NCBI GenBank assembly: GCA_017881545.1
Contig: JADGQU010000147.1
Coordinates: 1 to 6,338, forward strand
DNA length: 6,338 nucleotides
Direction: 5' to 3'
Origin: Gemmatimonadaceae bacterium
GTDB taxonomy: Bacteria; Gemmatimonadota; Gemmatimonadetes; Gemmatimonadales; Gemmatimonadaceae
Below are positions 1-5,458 of the stretch, piece after piece. Made by a program: the position numbers and the translations under genes. Each line of letters starts with the position of its first letter. The stretch's first letter is position 1. The notes beneath the pieces are model-generated. The model was not told where the DNA came from. It ran no database searches and was given only the letters and a program-made list of their open reading frames with translations.

Positions 1-713
1 TTCGTGCAACACTTGGTGATGTTGCAGTAACCTATGCCATGGCTCTCCTTCAGCTCGCCCGTTCTGTCGAGTATGTCGAGCGGATGCATCTCGAGCTGGG
101 CCGCGTGCACCAGCAACCGCGGACCGACGAACTGTTCGTGCAGCTGGTGGTCGCGGAGAACGTGGCAGACATCCTGGCACAGGAAGCATTCGATGCATTT
201 CCGGAATTCCTGAACGCGGTCGGCATCGGACTGCGCCATCCGCCAGGTGCCGTCGGGCGCGTCGGGAGGCCTGGGAGTGAATTTCCGGATCCTCTTCTTC
301 GCGCGGAAGTTGGAGGAGACGTCGGTCACCAGATCCTTCACCGGCGGGAATGCGCGCATAGGCTCGACGATGACCGGCTCCTTGAGATCGAGCTCGCTCA
401 ATCGCGTCATGCACATCAGGCGCGGCATCCCGTTGATCTCGGCCGAGCACGATCCACACTTCCCCGCTTTGCAGTTCCAGCGCACGGCGAGGTCGGTCGC
501 GCCCTCTGCCTGGATCTGATGAATTGCGTCGAGGACGACCATGCCCTCCGACACTCTGGTCGAGTAGTCCTGAAGCTTTCCGCTTGCGCCCGTGCCGCGC
601 CAGACGCGAAAGGTCGCGCTCCGTGTTTCGGTGCCGGCGCTCGTATCGCTTCTCGCGGCGGCGCGCTGGCCGCTCTCGGCGATGTTTCGCGCGACCGACT
701 GGTTGGCGGCCAT
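1..713 (-). CDS. sdhB: Succinate dehydrogenase / fumarate reductase iron-sulfur subunit SdhB (3' end cut by window edge)
   Basis: This subunit carries electrons from the flavin of SdhA to the membrane subunit of respiratory complex II, on the cytoplasmic face. The first 237 residues are present with no stop before the left edge. The N-terminal ferredoxin domain has the [2Fe-2S] ligand pattern C-x4-C-x2-C-x11-C at Cys81, 86, 89 and 101. The second domain has CIECFLCQDVCHV (Cys173, 176, 179, 183) and then GYCNITKCC (Cys230, 235, 236), giving ligands for the [4Fe-4S] and [3Fe-4S] clusters; the last few ligands lie outside the window. The classical enzyme has CP after the fourth Cys. Here it is CHV, as I recall for mycobacterial Rv0247c-type subunits. 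The ATG at 713 overlaps the sdhA stop (TAATG) by one base and has a GAGGAG ribosome site at 722-727, 8 bases upstream, inside sdhA. About 30 residues N-terminal to the ferredoxin domain are low-complexity and look unconserved. Confidence 0.96.
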   Translation of the reverse strand, partial: MAANQSVARNIAESGQRAAARSDTSAGTETRSATFRVWRGTGASGKLQDYSTRVSEGMVVLDAIHQIQAEGATDLAVRWNCKAGKCGSCSAEINGMPRLMCMTRLSELDLKEPVIVEPMRAFPPVKDLVTDVSSNFRAKKRIRKFTPRPPDAPDGTWRMAQSDADRVQEFRKCIECFLCQDVCHVLRDHQLHEQFVGPRLLVHAAQLEMHPLDILDRTGELKESHGIGYCNITKCCT

Positions 714-2527
714 TACTTGTTCTCCTCGATGATCAGCTTGAGATCCTCTCGCATCTCGGGGATCGGCTCGCGCGTCACCTGCACCTCACCATTCGGCCCG
801 CGCCGGATGACGATGTTGAACTTGCCGAAGCTCGGATCCTTCTCCGGAAAGTCGTCACGAAAGTGTCCGCCGCGGCTCTCACGTCGCTCCAGAGCCGCGC
901 GAGCGACGATCTCGGACACCGTCAGCAGATTCTGCAGGTCGAGCGCCGTGTGCCACCCCGGATTGTACTCGCGGTTTCCGGCAACGGAAACTTTTCGCGC
1001 CCTTTCTTTGAGTGTTTTCAGAGCATCGAGCGCCCGCCGGATCTCGTCTTCCCGGCGCACGATGCCCACCAGCTCCTGCATCATCGTCTGCAGATCGTGC
1101 TCGACCTGGTAGGGACCTTCGCCGCCGCCTTTTCTGTCGAACGGCTCGAGGGCCGCGCGGACGATCGCATCGGCCTGCTGTACGTCCAACCTGGGAGTTG
1201 ACTGCCTCACCGCAAATTCCGCCGCGTACTTTCCGGCGCGCATCCCGAACACCAGCAGGTCGGAGAGCGAATTCCCCCCGAGCCTGTTCGCGCCGTGCAG
1301 ACCGGCTCCCACTTCGCCAGCGGCGAAGAGCCCGGGTACGGTAGACATCTGCGTGTCGCCATCCACCCGGATTCCGCCCATCACATAGTGCGTAGTGGGT
1401 CCCACTTCCATCGGCTCTTTCGTGATGTCGATGTCGGCGAGCTGCTTGAACTGGTGGTACATGCTTGGAAGTTTTTTCTTGATGTGTTCCTCGGCGTTCG
1501 ACAGCTTCGCCCTGATCCACGAAATGTCGAGAAAGACGCCGCCGTGCGGACTTCCCCGGCCGGCGCGCACTTCATTCATGATGGCGCGCGCGACGTGGTC
1601 GCGGGTGAGCAGCTCGGGCGGCCGGCGCGCGTTCTTGTCCCCCTGCGTGTAGCGCCAGCCCTCCTCTTCGTTGTCGGCGGTCTGGCCGCGATAATTCTCG
1701 GGGATATCGTCGAACATGAAGCGGCGCCCTTCCTTGTTCACCAGAATTCCGCCTTCACCACGCACCCCTTCCGTCACCAGAATTCCGCGCACGCTTGGCG
1801 GCCACACCATTCCGGTGGGATGAAACTGGACGAACTCCATGTCCTGGAGCGCGGCTCCCGCGTTGTACGCGAGCGCCTGTCCGTCACCGGTGTACTCCCA
1901 GCTGTTGCTCGTCACGCTGAATGCCCTGCCGATTCCCCCGGTGGCGAGCACTACCGCCTTCGCGGCGAACAGCTTGAACCGTCCCCGGTCACGATCGTAG
2001 CCAAGAGCCCCCGCGATGCGACTGCCGTCCTTGAGAAGCGAGACGATCGTGCATTCCATGTGCACATCGATCGGCTGGTGAACCGCGTGGTCCTGAAGCG
2101 TCCGGATGATCTCGAGTCCCGTGCGATCGCCGACGTGCGCGAGGCGCGGATACTTGTGACCGCCGAAATTGCGCTGGAGGATCCGGCCATCCGCGGTCCT
2201 GTCGAACACCGCGCCGAGTGCCTCGAGCTCCCGCACGCGATCAGGCGCTTCCTTCGCGTGAATCTCCGCCATGCGCCAGTTGTTGAGATACTGGCCGCCC
2301 CGCATGGTATCGGCGAAATGAACTTTCCAATTGTCGCGGTCGTCGACGTTGCCGAGAGCGGCAGCAACACCCCCTTCGGCCATCACCGTATGCGCCTTGC
2401 CGAGCAGCGACTTGCAGATGAGACCCACCGACGCTCCGCTGTTCGCCGCCTCGATTGCCGCGCGCAGTCCCGCCCCACCGGCGCCGATCACGAGCACGTC
2501 GTGCTCGTGCCTCTGGTATTCGGCCAC
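713..2527 (-). CDS. sdhA: Succinate dehydrogenase / fumarate reductase flavoprotein subunit SdhA
   Basis: Catalytic subunit of complex II: oxidises succinate to fumarate (or the reverse) and passes electrons through FAD to SdhB. The 604-residue length is normal for the family. Visible motifs in order: the dinucleotide-binding VIGAGGAGL at residues 13-21; KAHTVMAEGG at 44-53, whose His46 sits where the flavin is covalently attached; QFHPTG at 234-239 (His236); TEGVRGEGG at 252-260; LLTRD with Arg309, the expected proton-shuttle arginine; HYVMGG at 380-385; and HGANRLGGNSLSDLLVFG at 411-428, the C-terminal FAD/substrate loop with Arg415. The start is a GTG at 2527-2525, directly after the sdhC stop TAG with no spacer, so translation is probably coupled. 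A GAGG lies 9 bases upstream inside sdhC. The stop TAA overlaps the sdhB ATG. Sequence alone does not say whether succinate oxidation or fumarate reduction dominates; the type F arrangement favours an oxidase role. Confidence 0.97.
   Translation of the reverse strand: MAEYQRHEHDVLVIGAGGAGLRAAIEAANSGASVGLICKSLLGKAHTVMAEGGVAAALGNVDDRDNWKVHFADTMRGGQYLNNWRMAEIHAKEAPDRVRELEALGAVFDRTADGRILQRNFGGHKYPRLAHVGDRTGLEIIRTLQDHAVHQPIDVHMECTIVSLLKDGSRIAGALGYDRDRGRFKLFAAKAVVLATGGIGRAFSVTSNSWEYTGDGQALAYNAGAALQDMEFVQFHPTGMVWPPSVRGILVTEGVRGEGGILVNKEGRRFMFDDIPENYRGQTADNEEEGWRYTQGDKNARRPPELLTRDHVARAIMNEVRAGRGSPHGGVFLDISWIRAKLSNAEEHIKKKLPSMYHQFKQLADIDITKEPMEVGPTTHYVMGGIRVDGDTQMSTVPGLFAAGEVGAGLHGANRLGGNSLSDLLVFGMRAGKYAAEFAVRQSTPRLDVQQADAIVRAALEPFDRKGGGEGPYQVEHDLQTMMQELVGIVRREDEIRRALDALKTLKERARKVSVAGNREYNPGWHTALDLQNLLTVSEIVARAALERRESRGGHFRDDFPEKDPSFGKFNIVIRRGPNGEVQVTREPIPEMREDLKLIIEENK
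722..727 (-). promoter_or_regulatory. Ribosome binding site of sdhB inside the sdhA 3' end
   Basis: GAGGAG on the minus strand lies 8 bases before the ATG at 713. Because it is within the last codons of sdhA and the start overlaps the sdhA stop, SdhA and SdhB synthesis is probably coupled. Confidence 0.7.
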
Positions 2528-3334
2528 CTAGAAGAGCCTCACATCGTGCCAGATGCCCATCGCGCAGAGTCTGATGAACACGTCGGAGAACGCGACCCAG
2601 ACCAGACTGGGCCAGGCCCAACGCGCGTGGCCGCGATTGAGGCAGCTCACGCAGTCGTACGTCTTCTTGCGGGCGGGCGCGCGGGAGAGCTGGTCAAGGT
2701 AGCCGCCCACGAGATGGCGGAGCGAATGGCATCCGAGCGTGTAGCCGCCGAGAAGAATGACGTTGATGGCGAGGATGATCGTCCCGAGCCCAATTCCGAA
2801 TCTGTCGCGGCCCGTATTTGCGTCGAAAAACCACATCGCCTTGTAAACGTCGCTTGCCAGAATGACCAGAAAGACGAGCGCGATGTAGAGGAAGTAGCGG
2901 TGAATGTTCTGTATCACGAGCGGTAAGAATCTCTCGCCGCGATAGCTTTTGCGCGGCTCGCCAACGGCACAGTCCGGCGGATCGGCCCAGAAGCTTTTGT
3001 AGTACGATCCCCTATAGTAGTAGCACGTGACCCGGAACCCTGCGGGAAAGGGGAGGATCAGAAGAGCGGGCGAAAAGGGAATGAACCCGGGGATCCACGC
3101 GGGCCGCCCTCCGTGAATCCAGGCGTGCGGGGAATCGGAGAACAACAGCGGCGAGTAGAAGGGCGAGAGGTAGTTCCCGAACGCGTAGAACTCGTTTTGA
3201 AATGCCGCCCACGTCGCGTAGACGAGAAAGCTCGTGATCACGATGAAGACTACGAGCGGTTGAACCCACCACGCGTCGCGGCGCGTCGTCTGGCCGAAAC
3301 CGCGGCGCGTGAGCTGGACGACTTCAGATGCCAT
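2528..3334 (-). CDS. sdhC: Succinate dehydrogenase membrane anchor subunit, single-chain mycobacterial Sdh1-like (type F)
   Basis: Integral membrane subunit that docks SdhAB and reduces the quinone. It has 268 residues, roughly twice the length of a classical SdhC or SdhD, and no separate sdhD follows. Probable membrane helices lie at about residues 24-46, 84-102, 136-161, 180-200 and 240-262. Conserved-looking polar and metal-binding spots are RVTCYYYR (Cys104), PPDCAVGEP (Cys122), QNIHRYF (His145), GCHSLRH (Cys202, His203, His207) and DCVSCLNRGH (Cys228, Cys231, His236). This pattern resembles Mycobacterium Rv0249c. The homologous M. smegmatis Sdh1 structure showed a Rieske-type [2Fe-2S] cluster in the membrane and no separate SdhD. 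Which Cys and His are ligands here is inference. The ATG at 3334 has GAGG about 10 bases upstream. It is the first gene of the sdhCAB operon, and its TAG abuts the sdhA GTG. Confidence 0.92.
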   Translation of the reverse strand: MASEVVQLTRRGFGQTTRRDAWWVQPLVVFIVITSFLVYATWAAFQNEFYAFGNYLSPFYSPLLFSDSPHAWIHGGRPAWIPGFIPFSPALLILPFPAGFRVTCYYYRGSYYKSFWADPPDCAVGEPRKSYRGERFLPLVIQNIHRYFLYIALVFLVILASDVYKAMWFFDANTGRDRFGIGLGTIILAINVILLGGYTLGCHSLRHLVGGYLDQLSRAPARKKTYDCVSCLNRGHARWAWPSLVWVAFSDVFIRLCAMGIWHDVRLF

Positions 3335-3394
3335 TGATCAGGTACCTCGCGCCGGGGCGGCGCGTGAGCAATCGGGCTGAACAGATTCCGTTCT

Positions 3395-3413
3395 CGCAAA
3401 ATTAGTTTTTGCG
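3395..3413. promoter_or_regulatory. 19-bp dyad in the sdhCAB leader (candidate operator)
   Basis: The sequence is CGCAAAA, a 5-base centre TTAGT, then TTTTGCG: perfect 7-bp arms, 61 bases upstream of the sdhC start. It lies in the only gap where an sdhCAB promoter could sit, between the terminator and sdhC. It has the size and symmetry of a binding site for a dimeric regulator. The same bases could form a weak AT-rich hairpin in the leader. I could not pick convincing -35/-10 boxes around it. Confidence 0.35.
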
Positions 3414-3441
3414 GCGATGCGAGGATAGGCTGGGAGGAGAT

Positions 3442-3483
3442 GCAAAGAGCCTCCGGCACTTTTCAGCGCCGGAGGCTCTTTGC
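3442..3483. terminator. Perfect 16-bp inverted repeat, terminator after the Spy-like gene
   Basis: The arms at 3442-3457 and 3468-3483 (GCAAAGAGCCTCCGGC and its exact complement) flank a 10-base loop. The stem has a GC-rich core with CTCTTT on the 3' side read from either strand. It starts 21 bases past the stop of the Spy-like gene and ends before the sdhC leader, so it separates the two transcripts. The T-tract is short and continues into mixed sequence, so termination strength is uncertain. Confidence 0.85.
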
Positions 3484-3503
3484 GTTCTTTGAATTGCTAT
3501 TGA

Positions 3504-4013
3504 CTACGACTTTGCTGCGGGAGCGGTTTTGCCTTTCTTGCCCCAGCCTTTGTGTCCGCCCTTTCCACGCTCTGCCATCGATTTCTGGCGAGCGTCGAAC
3601 TTTGCCTGCTGATCAGGTGTCAGGATGGCGCGGACCTCTGCCATTTCCTGAGTCCGGGTGGACTGGCCACCCTGCATCACCTGGCGGGCCTTCAGCATGT
3701 TGCTGCGGGCCGCGGCGGTATCACCCTTCTGACGCGCAGCGCGGGCCGCTTCCATGAACGGCTTGGCCTGATTGCGCAGCGCTTCGTTCTGCGGCTGGTA
3801 CTTCGCGTGGATCGTCTTGATCTGCGCCTTTTGGGCGTCAGTCAGGTTGAGATCACGTCCGAACTCTCTGCCACCACCGGGGCCTCTGCGACCCTGCATT
3901 TCGCCGGAGCGCTGTCCGCGCGACGGGGGAGTCGTGGTCGACTGGGCCGCTGAGATACCCGCCACACCAACGATCATCAAGGCGCCGAGCGCCAAGGTAC
4001 GAGCTGACGACAT
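3504..4013 (-). CDS. Exported Spy/CpxP-like protein with LTxxQ motifs
   Basis: A small secreted protein of 169 residues in the Spy/CpxP/CnrX-like class. Members act as periplasmic chaperones or stress/metal sensors. Residues 1-23 form a signal peptide: Arg5, then a hydrophobic run LALGALMIVGVAGI, then SAAQS with a likely cleavage after Ala22-Ala23. A Gly/Arg-rich linker (about 30-53) follows, then a mostly helical body. It carries the two family-typical LTxxQ motifs, LTDAQ at 57-61 and LTPDQ at 131-135, separated by Ala/Gln/Arg-rich helices. The tail from 148 is rich in Lys and Gly with HKGWGKKGK, which could bind anions or metal. The chosen ATG at 4013 has GGAGG 6 bases upstream; a TTG at 4028 is in frame but lies on the ribosome site. 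It is monocistronic, with its own promoter and terminator. The exact client or signal cannot be told from sequence. Confidence 0.85.
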   Translation of the reverse strand: MSSARTLALGALMIVGVAGISAAQSTTTPPSRGQRSGEMQGRRGPGGGREFGRDLNLTDAQKAQIKTIHAKYQPQNEALRNQAKPFMEAARAARQKGDTAAARSNMLKARQVMQGGQSTRTQEMAEVRAILTPDQQAKFDARQKSMAERGKGGHKGWGKKGKTAPAAKS

Positions 4014-4275
4014 TTCATTCCTCCACAACTGTTAGGCGCCGCGCGCGGAAATGCTGCGGCTTCTCAGTTAGACGGGGGTCCGGATCGGTTGTTAAGATGT
4101 TTATGATGGGGTCGGGCGAATGAGACCGAAACGGACGTTAGGCCACCGTACGTGATCTTAACCCGGCAATTCGGAATCCGCCGGAAAAGCTCCCAGCAAT
4201 TCAGCCTGGGTCAGCTTACGGCTCCCTGCCTTGGTTTTGTGGATGCCAGCCGCCAGCGGAACTAGCCGGCCGAAC
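4014..4275. other. Intergenic region between uppS and the Spy-like gene
   Basis: This 262-base gap holds the promoter described above and the 5' leader of the Spy-like gene. Next to the uppS stop is a repeated GCCGGCCG (4265-4272 and 4279-4286) that can pair weakly around the stop codon but has no T-tract. I see no RNA gene or further coding region. Confidence 0.5.
4067..4095 (-). promoter_or_regulatory. Sigma70-like promoter of the Spy-like gene
   Basis: On the minus strand TTAACA (4095-4090, 5 of 6 to TTGACA) is followed by exactly 17 bases and TCTAAC (4072-4067, 4 of 6 to TATAAT). The predicted start near 4060 leaves a leader of about 47 bases ending in the GGAGG before the ATG at 4013. 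No clear operator dyad was seen next to it. Confidence 0.5.
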
Positions 4276-5061
4276 TCAGCCGGCCGCTGCGGCAGGTACG
4301 GTGCCGAACCTTCTCTCGCGCGAGTGGAATTCATTCACCGCATTCTGCAGGTCCGTTGCGGTAAAATCCGGCCAGCGCCGATCGGTGAAGTACAGCTCGG
4401 CGTAGGCGCACTCCCACAGAAGGAAATCGCTGAGCCGCTGCTCGCCGCCCGTCCGGATAAGAAGGTCGACGTCGCGGGACGCGCCGTCCCAGTGATACAC
4501 CTCGGACATCGCTCGCGAGAGGTCCTCGCGCGTGATACTCTCGGCTCCACGAAGCAGCTCCGCCGCGAGCACCATCGCGTCGCGCGCCGAGTAGTCGACC
4601 GCGATCCGCAGATCGAGACGCTTTCCCTGTTTCGTGGCGTCTTCCGCGACGTTGATCGCGCGCAGCAGCTCGGCCGGGATGCGGTCGCGACGTCCGATGA
4701 TCCGCATGCGCACGTCGTTTGTCACGCACCGGTCGGTCTCGGCGACCAAATACCGCCGGAAGAGCCGCATCAGAAGCGCGACTTCGCGCGACGGGCGCGC
4801 CCAGTTGTCCGCGGAAAACGCGTACAGGGTCAGCATCCCTATCCCGCTATCGGGCGCTGCCTCGACAATCTTTCGAACCACACGCGCGCCGGCGATGTGC
4901 CCGGCGGTACGCGGACGTCCCCGCGCGTTGGCCCAGCGTCCATTGCCATCCATGATGATGGCAACGTGAATTCCGGATTGCGCGAGCGCAGGCTGCTGGT
5001 GCCCGCTTGCGGACGAATGAAGGGCGTGCGGGTGTTTCATCGAGTGGTGTGTGTGTGGCAC
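4276..5061 (-). CDS. uppS: Isoprenyl transferase (undecaprenyl/polyprenyl diphosphate synthase, cis-prenyltransferase)
   Basis: Adds isopentenyl diphosphate units in cis to an allylic primer, giving the long polyprenyl diphosphate that becomes the lipid carrier for peptidoglycan and other envelope glycans. The family signature HVAIIMDGNGRWA spans residues 32-44, with Asp38 the expected magnesium/pyrophosphate-binding residue. TLYAFSADNWARP is at 78-90. The C-terminal substrate block is LLIRTGGEQRLSDFLLWE at 200-217 (Arg203, Arg209, Ser211, Glu207), followed by YAELYFTDRRWPDF at 220-233. The usual NYGGR block reads DYSAR at 156-160. The N-terminus is His-rich (PHTHHSMKHPHALH) ahead of the enzyme fold. 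The GTG at 5061 has GGGAG 10 bases upstream and lies 4 bases after the regulator stop, so I prefer it. The ATG at 5040 would remove 7 residues but has no well-spaced ribosome site. The product chain length cannot be read from sequence. Confidence 0.95.
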   Translation of the reverse strand: MPHTHHSMKHPHALHSSASGHQQPALAQSGIHVAIIMDGNGRWANARGRPRTAGHIAGARVVRKIVEAAPDSGIGMLTLYAFSADNWARPSREVALLMRLFRRYLVAETDRCVTNDVRMRIIGRRDRIPAELLRAINVAEDATKQGKRLDLRIAVDYSARDAMVLAAELLRGAESITREDLSRAMSEVYHWDGASRDVDLLIRTGGEQRLSDFLLWECAYAELYFTDRRWPDFTATDLQNAVNEFHSRERRFGTVPAAAAG

Positions 5062-5065
5062 TCCG

Positions 5066-5458
5066 TCAGCGCTCCCGGGTGGCGCGAATGAGCGCCTCCA
5101 TGTGATCCAGGTAACGCTCGAGCGCCCGCCGTCCCGCGGCCGTCAACCGGTACTCGGTCTTCGGCATCCGACCCTCGAAGGACTTGGTGCACGCGATGTA
5201 CTCGGCTTCCTCGAGCTTCCGCGCGTGGACGCTCAGATTGCCGTCGGTCGTCTTCATCAGCTTTTTGAGATCGCTGAAGCTGAGCGAGTCGTTGACTGCG
5301 AGCGCGCTCACGATGCCGAGCCGCAGACGCTCGTGAATGAGCCGGTCGAGGGAGTCGGCTCTCGACGATGCATGGCTCGCGTCCGATTTACCGCGGACGG
5401 TGCGCAAATCTCCCACCGTTGGGCGACGGTCGTCACGCGCGGTTCCGTGCTTACCCAC
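5066..5458 (-). CDS. Winged-helix transcriptional regulator (HTH_34/MarR-like)
   Basis: A 130-residue DNA-binding protein. The N-terminal ~35 residues are polar and Arg/Ser-rich and look unstructured. The fold starts at about residue 37 with LDRLIHERLRLGIVSALA, the usual first helix of this family. Then come the helix SFSDLKKLMK (60-69), the recognition helix TTDGNLSVHARKLEEAEYI (70-88), a wing with KSFEGRMPKTEYRLT (92-106), and the closing helix TAAGRRALERYLDHMEAL, probably the dimer contact. The GTG at 5458 has GGAGG 4 bases upstream and overlaps the end of the preceding gene by 8 bases. The longer frame reaching 5491 would begin at TTG with no ribosome site. Regulators of this type are often encoded beside a small membrane protein, as here. 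No ligand pocket or target site is recognisable. Confidence 0.85.
   Translation of the reverse strand: MGKHGTARDDRRPTVGDLRTVRGKSDASHASSRADSLDRLIHERLRLGIVSALAVNDSLSFSDLKKLMKTTDGNLSVHARKLEEAEYIACTKSFEGRMPKTEYRLTAAGRRALERYLDHMEALIRATRER

Noticed and set aside
39..1112. Plus-strand open frame of 357 codons at the left edge
   Set aside because: It is antisense to sdhB and the end of sdhA, both with complete family motifs; composition is typical of a shadow frame.
1295..2926. Long plus-strand open frame of 543 codons
   Set aside because: It lies antisense to sdhA and sdhC, shows no recognisable domain, and is rich in Arg, Ala, His and Val as expected for a GC-rich shadow of a real gene.
3420..3503. 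The perfect inverted repeat as a mobile-element end or small RNA
   Set aside because: Its place just after a stop codon, GC-rich stem and flanking pyrimidines fit a terminator, and no transposase or target duplication is near.
4014..4028. TTG at 4028 as the start of the Spy-like gene
   Set aside because: It would put the GGAGG ribosome site inside the coding region; the ATG at 4013 has that site at ideal spacing and gives a normal signal peptide.
4265..4286. GCCGGCCG repeat around the uppS stop as a terminator
   Set aside because: The stem is only about 6 bp, the arms are themselves palindromic, and no T-tract follows; probably chance in GC-rich sequence.
5046..5058. Short GT/CA run as a phase-variation repeat at the uppS start
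   Set aside because: It is only about four repeat units, at the His-rich codons; too short for a convincing slippage tract.
4231..5091. Plus-strand open frame of 286 codons
   Set aside because: It is antisense to uppS, which has every cis-prenyltransferase signature; no domain is visible in the antisense frame.
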